The notes beneath the pieces were generated by a model. That model did no database searches and was not told the DNA's origin. It was given only the letters and a program-made list of their open reading frames with translations. A stretch of DNA of 30,762 nucleotides from Hirudo medicinalis (taxonomy: Eukaryota > Annelida > Clitellata > Hirudinida > Hirudinidae). The stretch lies in the NCBI GenBank assembly GCA_011800805.1, contig MPNW01000261.1:99219-129980 (forward strand), written 5' to 3'. Shown here piece by piece: positions 10,845 through 21,867 of this stretch; position 1 is the first letter of the stretch, and each line of letters opens with the position of its first letter. The position numbers were made by a program, and so were the translations under genes.

Positions 10845-10940
10845 CCTTGTGTAACCTTATGAAGGGTTATTAACCTTAAAAAGAATTATTGACCTTAAAA
10901 TGAGTTATTGACCTTAGAAAGGGTTATTAACCTTAGTGGA
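10845..10940. repeat. degenerate ~20-bp tandem repeat
   Basis: About four copies of a ggttattaaccttaaaaa-like unit with scattered differences. The core agggttattaacctt is nearly palindromic. Confidence 0.7.
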
Positions 10941-11241
10941 TTTCAGCTTATAACCTTTGATATTTGAGAAAAATATGTCTCTCCTCACTTTTATTTCTCC
11001 GTTGTGGTCATCCTCCGATTTTGGATGGATTTTGATTCATTGCCTGTCGAATTGAAATTATCATAAAGATTGCGACGAAAAAGGCTAATAATTATAATAA
11101 TAAAATATTAATATGAAATAATATTTAAATAATTGTTATTGTTCACTGGGAGTTCGTTGAACGGTCTTCGGATCAGAGGACCAATCAGGATCTGAGTCTT
11201 CTATCGAATGCATGCCATGCTTCGAGATGAATTTAAAATTA

Positions 11242-11266
11242 ATTAATGAATTTAAAATTCATTAAT
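11242..11266. repeat. 12-bp perfect inverted repeat
   Basis: ATTAATGAATTT and AAATTCATTAAT pair around one central base. The sequence is AT-rich, so its significance is low. Confidence 0.8.
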
Positions 11267-11928
11267 GACTGTTTAATGAATTATTACTCATTTACTAGTC
11301 CATCAAATCTTCTAATACTGTTCGAGAGCTCAAATGAATGATTGAGAGATAAATTGATGCGATTATTTTTAAAGCAATTCATTTCAATCAAAGCATCATC
11401 TGAAACAAGGACCGGCTATTAATTTGATTATCCACTTAAACTGATAACGTACTCTTATCATCGGATAATTTACCTCTCATTCATGCTTTCTCATCCGTCG
11501 GTATCTGGTGCTGTTTTCTTTTCCACCACAATTAGTGGTGGATTAATGGGGAATTAATGAGAGATTGAAGAGGGTAGTGATGGGAATCCATGGAGGGTTG
11601 GTTGGTTTTACTTGTCGATACATTTTGGTTGCATGTGGGAAACGAACCCAAGCAAAAGCTGCATCATTTTTTCAAATCAAATTTTGAAAATAAATATTTG
11701 CGTTCACCAATTGTACTTTGTTTATCTAAAATATTTAATACTAAATGCTCTGATAAATTGATTTCTCAAGTAACATTCAAGTGACCCTGATGTGATCTAT
11801 ACATTGTATGTTTTTTTATGTGATCATGTTTCGGATATGATTATCTGCCGTGTGTAACTTCAAGTTACAAATAGTTCTTTTTTGGTACTTGAATGTCAGT
11901 AACTTTTGAATTAAAATTGTTTTTAAAC

Positions 11929-12152
11929 AAGTTGCAATATTATTACAATGACTTTTAATTAAGTTACAATATTGTTACAATGACTTTTAATTAAGTTACA
12001 ATATTATTACAATGACTTTTAATTAAGTTGCAATATTATTACAATGACTTTTAATTAAGTTACAATATTATTACAATGACTTTTAATTAAGTTACAATAT
12101 TGTTACAATGACTTTTAATTAAGTTACAATATTATTACAATGACTTTTAATT
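11929..12152 (+). repeat. 32-bp minisatellite, seven copies
   Basis: Units begin at 11929, 11961, 11993, 12025, 12057, 12089 and 12121, and each starts AAGTTACAATATTATTACAA (G for A in copies 1 and 4; G for A later in copies 2 and 6). Spacing is exactly 32 bases throughout. A truncated eighth AAGTT follows at 12153. Just upstream lies the palindrome gtaacttcaagttac, related to the unit. Confidence 0.97.
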
Positions 12153-15100
12153 AAGTTCTGAAAAGTAACTGAAATAAGTTGCAGGTGAACAACTACGCAC
12201 TGCATATTGATTCAGTAATTAGCAAATATTTCCATGACGCACAGCAGATGGCAGACTACGTAATAAATCACAGTACCTCTGCTCACATTTACGATCGAAA
12301 CATGTATTTTCAGTTCAATTCATTTAATTTAACCATAATCATTTTATACAATTCAAAATAGCGTTTCTGAGGAAATATTTCCCGTGAAGTGAATTTATCA
12401 CAATTCTTTAGAATCGTAAGATCTTGTAATTTCCTCCAAGATTAAACCCAAAATGGTTATTTTAATGCTATTCAAACATTTCTTGAGCTTTTCCAAGAAT
12501 TTATAAGCAACTAGAACCAGTTGCTATGGGCAACGATAAAAACTAATTAGTTTGTTTTGTGACGCGTACGAAAAATCCTCAATCCTGGGAATTATGGAAT
12601 GATTACGAGATTTAAACATTTCTAAGAAATAAATTCAAACAAAACCATAAAAGTGTCGAGAATAATTTTAACCCAAATTTCTCTGCGGCATTTTGATACA
12701 AATTCAAAAGTTTTTGAAGAAGCTTCATTCCTGGAAAACGAATCTGTTGAAATTATGCAGTTGTCAAGCAATTGAAAAAATAAACCTTTGTTAACCTAAT
12801 TCCGCTTTAGTTTCAAATTGTAAACTCAGACAAACTGAAATGCCAACCAATTCAACATTTGGTCTAAAACGCAATTAAATTAACTGAAAATTTATAGGAG
12901 TTTATAAATTATAAAAAGCAAAGTAATGTTTTTGAGGATGAGAAAGAGCTTAAGATGTGAGTTCATGAATTAGTTCATGAATGGTCATAAATCCACTTAT
13001 GAATAACGACAAGATTTGTGTAGCACACCCCTAAGTGGACAGAAACTCATGCAGATTTACGGACACCTGCTACAATTTCACATTCCAAGGCTTCTACGAG
13101 ACCACCCACGTATCCCCGGAATTTAATTAATTTCCTCCTCCTCCTCCAATTATCAATTTCCAACTCAAATCTTTGAAGAATCGTCATAGATTTGTGCTCG
13201 CGATCCGAGACCATGCGAAGAACCAAGAGGAATTTGCAAGTTAATCCACGGAAAAAATCGTCTAATTAATCAGTTTAATTGTGAAATAAATGTTAAGTAC
13301 ATTAAAGCAGATCACTGCCGTACATCGAGAGTACGCTGTTAAAAATACTGACAAACTTAATTAGCGACGTGTACAGAGCAGCAAATGACGCCTGAAAATC
13401 AATAAACACCCACATCCATCAACCGCTTTCAATTAAATTCCCCCAACCATCCATGTTTTCTTTCGTACAACTCCTACTCAAAGTTTCGGCGGAATAAGAT
13501 TAAAATGTCTCTATTTCTACTCAACTAATCTCTGTTTCCATCAACTCTGAGACACCATTTGCCTCCCCAAATTTGAACGTTTCGTAGACACACTTGGTCC
13601 TAAAGTTTTTAATGTATTCGGAAGGTGTCTCTGGAATATACTCACCTTCATTTTCGCGACAAATTCATTTTTAAAAATAAAAATTCTCAGCGGAGAAATG
13701 AATAATTTAAATACAAAAAAAGCTGAAGTGCAAACAAATATTTCTGAAAAGACTGAAAACAACATCCGAACGCGTCTTGGGAGTTGTGAAGGAAGGAAGA
13801 GACATTAATTTTGAATTACCATTCAAATATTATTTCCTCGAGCTTCTAAGTCATCCTTTGTCTCCGCACGTCCATTGTTCAAAGAGGCATTTGTGCTTTC
13901 AATGAAGCCCCAGTGTAATATTTTTCTTTAAATTTCTTATCTTCCTCGCGAACATGGTCACCGGAAGTAGGGTGGCGTGGAGTCCTGTGGTCCCGCTAAG
14001 TTCTGCCGGAGAATCAAGTGATTGATGGAGCATGGCTGGCAAATGAAATAGTTCCCCAATAAAACAAATATCGCCTTATCTTCTCGTAGACCAGCATGCC
14101 TAGTCACACCTCCCCTTCTCCCGTTTATTTATCTCTCTTTTCCTCTTGCATCAGCGGACGTGATCAAGTAGTAATCTCCAGATGGAGTGAAAATACCTGG
14201 AGGGAAGGCGTGCCATTGAAAATTTAAATCTCCGAGCGCTACATCCTTTGAAAGTCTGATCCGTGATTCGGTGATTGATTGATCGTCTGATCGATGCGAT
14301 GAACGAATGGAGGCATCAAAACTTGGGAGCGTGCAACATCGAACACAACTTTCAAGTGAGTAACTCGAGTGTGAAAGAGTGATGAGGCGACACGGATGCA
14401 TCCTCTGTTCCACCAAGGATTAGTGGAACATTTTCTCATTAAATTCAAAACTTTCAATTCTCTCGATGTCTTCTGCTTGTACGCCATTTGCACCGAAAAT
14501 AAGCGCCTCGAGTCTCTGAAGATCTCAACATTTCAAAGGAAGAAAACCAAAGTAGGATGACATTTCTGCGGAGCCAATCCGAAGCTCAGAAAATAAGCAA
14601 AGAAAATGTGTTTTCTTTAAAAGCGCTGGATGCAGGTGACATTCACGGACATTGTAAAATCCAACAGAACGACTGTGAATTTATGAAAAAGAGACGCAAT
14701 AGTCTTTCTATTTTTGCAAAAACTCATTAGGGAAGTTAAAGTTTAATATTTCTTCCGAGGTGAGTGAATGAAAAACTTCCATTCTTTGTGGCGTACTGCA
14801 CTCGACCAATGCTTAATTAAGTAGGAGACGCAAGAACAGCGAGTTTCCGAAACGCCACTCAAGAATGTCTTTCTGACTCGAATAAGATTTGAAAAATTTA
14901 AAAATAAATACAAACTGAAATATTTATTAGTAGAAAGTTCAAAAACGTGTTTCAGATCACGTGCCTCCTGAGCGGAGACTTCCTCAAACGTCCGCAAAAA
15001 ACCCGAGTGCATTACGCAAAAACAATCGAGCAAGGAATGGGTGCGTTTTTAATTTCTTATTTAGACGCACAAAATGTTATTAAATTTTTTAGATATTATT

Positions 15101-15769
15101 TACTGGCCCTTTTCATATAAATTGCAATATTAATGGAAAACATGGAAAGTTCCACCTGCGTGAAACTGATGAGAATTTATGTAACACCTTTATTAGGGCG
15201 CATAACACGGCTCATTTTGCTGGAGTTAGTAAATATTTAGTCTGCCGAAGTTACCGCCGCAAATTGTTCATAGTTCTTAAGGAGGATAAAGTTTATTTAT
15301 TACAAAGGTTAAGCACTTTGCATAAATAAATTATTTTTTCGATTATAAATTGCAATTTAGGATATTTGGGTAACTATCTTCACGCTGTGTTTGTGATGAT
15401 CCATAAAAAAAATGATTCCATGCAATGGAAACTCGAGTTTCGACTTCGTATTTAGATTACATTGCCCATTCATTATTACGATTTAAATAGAAATTATAAG
15501 AGAATATTTGTTAAATCAATTCAAATCGTTGCTCAATATTTAATTAATTGAAATGAATAATCGCAAAATATTTTCGAGGAATCTTCGTTCATAATCAACT
15601 GAATGGCAGCAAATGGTCGCTCAGAGTAAAAGCCTTTCAAGTTTCGAATCATTAGAACTTCAAAACAACCCCCTACAATTTGAGGAGTGAAATTATTATC
15701 TTCTCGTCACAATTACGCTCATAATGACAATCGAAATTATTTTAATTATAACAACAACAGCGGATCTTC
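12153..15769. other. long unique intergenic stretch
   Basis: 3.6 kb with almost no microsatellites, unlike the rest of the window, lying upstream of the protocadherin gene. Open frames are under 100 codons and carry no motifs. The lack of simple repeats could mean that it holds regulatory DNA, but no specific site is certain. Confidence 0.4.
12506..12534. promoter_or_regulatory. small hairpin overlapping an X-box-like site
   Basis: AGCAACT (12506-12512) pairs with AGTTGCT (12519-12525). The second arm also begins GTTGCTATGGGCAAC at 12520-12534, an X-box-like pair of half sites with wide spacing. It is a weak match. Confidence 0.2.
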
Positions 15770-16337
15770 AGACAACCGCAGTTTCTCTCCAGGTTTCCAA
15801 CAACAACAACAACGTGCACCGGAGAGGCAATAACTGCTGGTGTGTGGTCGGAAGGATTTAAAATCGGAGCGAGGACCGCTCTGTGCACGTTTCGTTTTAA
15901 AGCGTCGAAGGCGCTAAAACCTGGCAGACGTTCTGACGTGTGACGACTGCTTAATCAAGCGAGACCATTACAAAAACACTCGACGTCGAATGGTAACCTA
16001 GCACGGATCTGCGGAAATAACAGAGTGGAAGTGGGTCTCGTGTCGCTCTGTAATTGCTCCTACATTTTGCCAGCGCTGACCGGGTTTTTTTTTTTTTTTT
16101 TTTGGGAAATTAAGGAGTTCTTTTTAAGGACGAAAAGTAGAAAAAAGGCGCTTGCGTAATTGGAAGGAATAGTAATAGTAATTAGGATGAATGCCACGAT
16201 TGCGTCTATTCGCTACTTTATTAGAATCTCTGTTCGGATACTGGAACTCTTTTCCATTTTTCCAGTCTTCCGAACAGTTCCTCTTCCGTTGAATTAATCT
16301 TACTGGAAAGACTATTCGTCTTCATTACAATCACAGA
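15770..16337 (+). promoter_or_regulatory. putative promoter and 5' UTR region of the protocadherin gene
   Basis: Base composition becomes more GC-rich at about 15800-16080, immediately before the gene, unlike the AT-rich sequence farther upstream. There is an (AAC)n run near 15800-15815 and an 18-19 base T run near 16086-16104. A pyrimidine-rich stretch ending in ttttccag at 16265 would make a good acceptor for a 5' UTR intron. No clear TATA box was seen, and the transcription start cannot be placed. Confidence 0.3.
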
Positions 16338-16673
16338 ATGAGGTCTGCTGGTTACATTTTCTTCATTTCGTTTCTTCTCGTGGAAGAAGAGTTGACGGTT
16401 GTGACGTCGGAAAACGTCGAAAGACGAGACTCTGTCCTCGACTGCCACTTCACCGAGAACATCGAGCCAAAGAAGCAACCGACCTGCGACGTCATAGCGA
16501 AGGAGATCAAGCGGTCGAAATTCAATGGAAAAGTGAAATGCAGCTTCCTGGCCATTCCATCTCATCTGAGGAAGAACATCAGTATGGATGAGCTGTCAGG
16601 GATCATACACTTAACCAGCGTTATTGACAGGGAAGCAATTTGTTTGGCAGCAGAAGAGGACTGTTTCATTAAG
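16338..16673 (+). CDS. protocadherin exon 1: signal peptide and most of EC1
   Basis: 112 codons from the ATG to a lysine codon followed by the strong donor AAG|GTAAGT at 16674. The first 24 residues form a weak signal peptide. The rest has EC1 features, including an IHLTSVIDREAIC stretch like the LDRE segment of cadherin repeats, and ends in EEDCFIK. Protocadherin first repeats often carry a C..x..VxVxxKP pattern at this point, and it is completed by the next exon (VDVVIKP). That continuity is the main support for the splice. Confidence 0.82.
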
Positions 16674-19600
16674 GTAAGTCGCTCCTCTGACTAAGAGGCC
16701 ACGATTTCAGGATTAGGCTCACCCATTTTGATAAGTTGTGATCATCTTAGGCTTTCTACTCACGTGTTTCATGTTTTCCTTATTCTAAGTTTGCCTTTTA
16801 GTTGTCATTTGGAGATTAAATCATTCAAATTTTAAATTAATCTCCGAAAATATCGAGATTAATAATGAATTTGTAACCAAAAAATATCAAAATATCAAAA
16901 ACTCATCCTAAAAAAAACTCGACATGTTGATTTTACTAAAAGCGTTTAACTGACGATTCCAGCTGCCCCTCCTGTCTCTAAAGTTTCTTTATTTAAAAAA
17001 TTAATGTTGAAATTCCAAATTACAAATCCACTTTGAGGTCGACGTGGTAATCAAGCCTGTGGCAGCTCTGAAGATCATCAAAGTGCGCCTCCACATCATC
17101 GACACCAACGACAACGCACCTCGTTTCCCAACTTCCTCTCAACATTTCGAGGTCTCCGAAACTGCTGAACCAGGTGCTTCCTTCATTCTTCCGGACGCCT
17201 CGGACCCAGACAGCGGCAGGAACGGACTTTACGGCTACAGACTGGTTCCTCCTCAGGAGAACTTCGAACTTCTTCCGATGCAGCAGCGCAGTGTCGTCAT
17301 CCCGTCAGGTTCCCAAGAAATTTTAGTGGGGAGATCGGCTGAACTTCAGGCTCCAAAATCTTTGTCGCCGAATCAATCGAGGCAGAATCATCTTTCTACC
17401 GCTGCTTCCAGTCACCTCAGACTGTCCCTCAAGAACCACTTGGACCGAGAGATCAGGGACATGTACATTTTCAAGGTTTGCTCGTTAAGCAGTCATCTTA
17501 CTTAAAATTAGCTTCTATTTTCTTCTTACGTGCAGAATACTTGGATCAGGCAAGTCCGAGCGGAACACGTAAATAAAAATTAGCGGACCCTAAAGTTCGT
17601 TAAAATCACCAGAGGTTTCAACTGTTGTAGAACTTTGGAAAGCACGAGGTTAATATTGTTTACACAACCCTTGGAGGAGCATCTGACAAAACGTGGTCGA
17701 GCGAATTATGAGGATCTAAGTTCCATAAAAACTGCTTAGTGCATGAAACGTTCATGAGCAGAACAAAAAGACTTCACGATTTAGAACATGCAAGCTGCTT
17801 CTTTGTAAAGTCAGAATTACTATAGGAATGAATGCTGCAAATGATTGTTGTTGTTGTTGGACCTTTGTTTTGTTGTCGTATTTATGAACGATGTCGCTGG
17901 GATTTATGAGGACGCGCGCATACTTGCAACTGATGCCAAGTCGTTCCGAGGGGTTTTTGCTTGAGGCAGTACTTAATTCCAGGTATTGGAAATGATGTTT
18001 TAATCATCCTAACCAGCCAGTGGTACAGTGGAGTTCATTTTATTCAACGGCACCGATTATTAGTGGAGTGAAATATATGACATTTTCGGGTGAAAAGATG
18101 AAATTGTGACTTTAATAGGTCGATGAAAACCAAGATGAGCAAGTTTTTTGTTGAATTTTCCATGCATCCACTCAAGGTTAAAGAAGTAAGACATTATGTG
18201 GCTTTAACGGAAAAATTGCGAAGGATTTTATTGAAAATCCTAGTCGGTCTCGATTGCCAAGCTTAGCTTATATTCATATGTTATCCATGTGGCGTCCATG
18301 AGGTATCCTTGTGATGTCCATATGGATGCCTCATGTGGTATCCTTGTGATATTTGTAAACATGCCACATCCATTTGAAAAGCCTAAGTTAAGTGTTGAAG
18401 GACATGCAGCAAAAACATGACATTTATCAGGACTCCAGTCTTCAAATCAACAACAGCATGCGTTGCAGGATGAGATTGTAGTTTATGTTTGCAAATAATT
18501 CCTTGATGAACTCAGTCGAATTACTTGAGTCGAAGATTTCGAATTGCAAAACCATTTAGCGAAAAGATAAATTCGATGAACATAGAAATCACTGTTATTG
18601 TTGTTGTTTTTTTTTTAGTCAAAGTGTTTAAATTTATGGATTATTTTTAATAAATTTCCAATTTCACCTAATAAATCATTTTAAGTTGAAAAAGTAAAAC
18701 ATGTAAACGGAATTATGTTCAATAATTCGACAAAAAGGATTTTGAAGATGATCTGAGTAGATTTGGGTACGCGACGTGTTTATGCTGGTGGCAGAACATT
18801 GTGACCTGAGGTGCTCCCTCCCCTTTACTTCTTACGTTAAGCAGATAATGATGATGATGATGGTGATGATTCAATTAATTAATTATGTCAAATAAAACGA
18901 ATGCTTGACTGTTATGAGTTGAAGGTTTGAACGCAGACAATCACAAACTCTCATGTTTGTTAATAAGTGTGACGCAAACATACTTCGCAGATCGAAGCAT
19001 TCGACGGAGGTGATCCCCGTCTTTCATCCAGCATGCTCATCAACATAACGGTACTCGATTCTAACGATAACGTGCCGCACTTCGACAACTCATCATACGA
19101 GATCCAAGTCAGAGAGGACGTTCCCGCCAACACCACCCTCTTGAGACTCCGTGCCAAAGACCAAGACCAAGGACTTAACGGTCTCGTGCGCTATCACTTC
19201 TCCCCCGAAACCCTGTCACGCTATGGAGACATCTATCTACTTGATGAGGTTACGGGCAGGTTAACGACTCGAGCTTCCTTGGACTACGAGTCCGGCCATC
19301 TCATGATGCTGTACGTGGTAGCTTCCGATCAGGGACAAACAGAGAAACTCTCCTCGCAGGCTCTCGTGCTCGTCAAATTGCAGGACGTGAACGACAACAG
19401 TCCAATCATCAAGATCAATTCTCAATCTCAACCCCTCCAATCACTAAAAAATAAAAACCAACCAGCCAAGTCCAATTTGGGCGCAAACGGTCGACCCACT
19501 TTTAACGCATCGAAGATGGAATTTAACTCTCGCAGGAATTTGTCTAAATATGAGAATCTTCCTCAGGTGTTTGAAAATTCAGGTGTCGGAACATTCGTGG

Positions 19601-21867
19601 CTCACATAACAGTCGAGGATGCGGACAGCGATCAGAACGGGAAATTTGAGTGCAAGTTGTTCCAAAACTCCTCCAGCAACGTTTCGGATTTGAACGACCT
19701 GAGCAAGGATTTTCTTCTTTCTCAGATGTATCAAACCGAGTTCAAGCTCATCACCGCTCGTATCTTCGACAGAGAAGTGTCTGATCGTGAGAAGGCAGTC
19801 ATCCACTGCTCCGACTTCGGAGAACCTCCTCTCTCATCGAGTCTGACTCTGAACGTTCAGATCCTCGACAGAAATGACAATGCCCCCGTGTTCATGAAGC
19901 AGTCCTACGACTGCTCTGCCAACGAGGACACTCCAATTGGAACTTCGCTCATTCAAATGACGGCCTTAGACGTCGATGAAGGCTCAAACGGAGAAGTCGT
20001 CTTCATGTTGTCGTCGAGAAACAAATCTGCGCCTTTAATTGAAATCGATCCAAGCACTGGCATCGTCAGCACCATCAGAGCTCTCGAACTCAAACCCAAT
20101 ATCACAAAGTTCGAAGTCCTCGTTGTGGCCACAGACAAGGGCAATCCTCCCAGATCCTCGTCAGTGAGACTCGTCGTACACGTTCATGACGTCGTCAGCG
20201 AACGTACGGACTTCACTCAGCAGCTGTACAGATTCAGCGTTAAGGAAAACACAAATGCAAAGGCGTTCCTGGGAAAAGTCGAAGTGAAATCCTTCAAAGT
20301 TCCAGCTACGAGGACACTCCAGTACTTCCTGACGACCACTCCGTGTCGGATCAACTCCACCTACCATGCCGTATTCGAATTTGCCAACCTGCCTTTTCGC
20401 ATGGAGGCAGACAAGGGTTCCATTTGGAGTGTGGAATCTTTGGACCGAGAAGAACAAGAATTTTACTCCTTTTTCGTGGTCGCATATCTCAGCCGTAAAG
20501 CTCAAGAAGCTCAGACCAATTACAAGTTTGGAGTTGGCAACTACCAAGCCATAAAATCGAAAATAATTTCTTGTGCTGTCATCGAAATCGTAGTCGAGGA
20601 CCAGAACGACAATATTCCTTACTTCACTTTTCCAAGCACTGGAAACGATCACGTGTACTTCTCTCTAGACGAGGCTCCAGGACTAGCCATAACCAAACTT
20701 TCTGCCTACGATCCTGATTTCATTCACAACGCCAACCTGAAGTTTTCCATCGAGAGTGGAAACGAAGACAATCTTTTCGAGTTGGAGTCCTCCAGTGGGA
20801 TGTTGTTTCTCTCGCGATACATCGAGGTAAACGATATCAGTCAGGGACACATTCCACGCGAAGCACTGGAGTTCCACAGGCAGCTGGTCGTCTCCGTGAC
20901 AGATCAAGGTTTTCCATCTTTGAATTCCACGTCGGTACTCGTTCTTGTTGCCAGAAATGAACTTGCACAGTCGAGTACCTCGTCCAAATCGTCGAATCGT
21001 TTGCAGCCCTCGGAGCGCAGCAAACTTCATGCCGTTTATCACCTCTTGGCCAGCGAGGACTTGGCACAAACACTGGCCATAACGTTAGCCGTCATTTTAG
21101 TCCTCATCAGCTCACTCATTGCCGTCATCTGCCTTATCAAGAACAAACATAGACTCCACGAGAGCAGCAACGAGACGAGCGCCCATAAAACCGCCAACAG
21201 GAGCACCAGTTGCGACAACGACATTGGAAACACGACCAGCAAATTGCTGTTGTTGTCCGGCGACGCCTTTCCACGCCCCCAAAACAACAAGAACAACACC
21301 AAGAACGCGACCTCTGGCGTGTTCGGAAATCTCGGCAAGAAAAAGTATCAAAAGGCCGCCGTTGAAAACCATTACAGCCAATCGAACGACCTGGCCATGA
21401 ATTGGCGGCCATTTTACTCCTTAAATATCGCTCACGACGGGGGGCGTCCGGCCAACATGGAGGAGACGGAAACGCTTTTCCATCCGAACATCGCCTCCAC
21501 CTCCGCATCCAGATTCGAGTTTCCCACGAAGGTGATCGACATCAGCAGTTTGGATCAAGAATCCATCGATCCAGTTGGTGAAGGACTCTTTGATCTTCGG
21601 GCGTTCGGATAAAAACTTAATGGAGTCTCTTGAGGAGCATCCGTTAAAGTCTGCTTTTTTAATGCTTTGTACTTCCAGGTTAACTCTAAGCCGTGTTCTG
21701 TCGTGTCCTTCGTCAAGCACTTCTACAACGACTTCATCAAAGCGTCCTCACCTACTAGCGAGTCGAACAGCGACAGTGGGCGTGGTCAGAGCAGCGGCGA
21801 TGACGTCACGAAGGTTTCCCAGCGTCACGTGATTTTCAGGAGGGACGAGGCGGAAATGAAGTTGTGA
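16338..21867 (+). CDS. protocadherin, seven cadherin repeats, four coding exons
   Basis: A calcium-dependent cell-adhesion receptor assembled from exons 16338-16673, 17038-17475, 18991-21531 and 21679-21867. All junctions are phase 0, giving 1167 residues. A short signal peptide (hydrophobic core IFFISFLL) starts the protein. The calcium-binding linker motifs that end successive EC repeats are DTNDNAP at about 134, DSNDNVP at 281, DVNDNSP at 390, DRNDNAP at 551, a degenerate HDVVSER at about 657, and DQNDNIP at 795. EC7 ends near 913, one membrane span lies at 952-974, and the tail carries SDSGRG in the last exon. Seven EC repeats recall the delta-1 protocadherins (PCDH1/7/9/11 type), but orthology cannot be settled by eye. 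The ATG at 16338 is the first in frame after the TGA at 16290-16292. The splice sites are my prediction: exons 1 and 3 are very likely, while the exact exon 2 acceptor and the exon 3 donor are less sure. Confidence 0.85.
17038..17475 (+). CDS. protocadherin exon 2: end of EC1 and most of EC2
   Basis: 146 codons in phase 0. The frame is closed upstream by a TGA at 17008-17010, so the acceptor must lie between 17011 and the VDVVIKP motif. The only AG that keeps the motif intact is tttgag|GTC, so the exon starts at 17038. The exon carries DTNDNAPRFP (EC1-EC2 linker), the EC2 start (FEVSETAEPG) and DPDSGRNG. A roughly 60-residue Ser/Gln-rich insertion follows, then LDREIRDMYIFK. The donor is AAG|GTTTGC at 17476, a non-optimal GT site, and joining there gives the expected YIFK-IEAFDGGDPRLSSS cadherin sequence. 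Confidence 0.8.
17476..18990 (+). other. protocadherin intron 2 (1515 bp)
   Basis: The intron has GT..AG ends (AAG|GTTTGC ... cttcgcag|ATC). No other coding segment was recognised inside. It contains a direct repeat of ggtatccttgtgat near 18302 and 18337, an imperfect 12-bp hairpin at 18297-18335, a T run near 18608-18618 and a short (GAT)n array at 18847-18868. Confidence 0.75.
18991..21531 (+). CDS. protocadherin exon 3: EC2 end to EC7, membrane span, proximal tail
   Basis: 847 codons encoding most of the receptor: DSNDNVPHF, DVNDNSPI, DRNDNAPVF, DQNDNIPYF, and acidic pairs such as DQDQGLNG, DADSDQNG and DVDEGSNG that ligand calcium in cadherin repeats. The membrane span lies at residues 952-974 of the spliced protein and is followed by basic KNKHR. 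The proximal tail is Asn/Thr-rich. The proposed donor AAG|GTGATC lies at 21532. Without splicing, the frame runs on for 26 codons to a TAA at 21610-21612. A second phase-0 donor, CCA|GTTGGT at 21574, is weaker; using it would keep 14 of those codons. Confidence 0.88.
21532..21678 (+). other. protocadherin intron 3 (147 bp), possibly retained in some transcripts
   Basis: The 3' end is a strong acceptor: a T-rich tract followed by tgtacttccag at 21668-21678. The 5' end is AAG|GTGATC. The length is a multiple of three, but an in-frame TAA at 21610-21612 means retention would give a protein of 1131 rather than 1167 residues with a different C-terminus. Confidence 0.6.
21679..21867 (+). CDS. protocadherin exon 4: conserved-looking cytoplasmic C-terminus
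   Basis: 62 codons plus a TGA, in phase 0 after the strong acceptor at 21677-21678. It begins VNSKPCSVVSFVKHFYNDF and contains SESNSDSGRGQSSGDD, which resembles the DSGRG/DSGKG motif that I know from non-clustered protocadherin tails. The motif, the acceptor and the high-GC codon usage continuing from exon 3 support this as coding, even though exon 3 has its own stop codon just upstream. Confidence 0.72.
   Translation, partial: VNSKPCSVVSFVKHFYNDFIKASSPTSESNSDSGRGQSSGDDVTKVSQRHVIFRRDEAEMKL

Larger units (their letters stand above)
9052..11928. other. intergenic, simple repeats only
   Basis: Apart from the listed arrays, no gene-like frame was seen. An 8-bp-arm hairpin lies at 10264-10289 (TACATTGA/TCAATGTA). 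Confidence 0.5.

Noticed and set aside
20161..20652. 163-codon - strand frame, and other - strand frames within 18960-21720
   Set aside because: Antisense shadows of the protocadherin exon; the + strand carries clear cadherin motifs.
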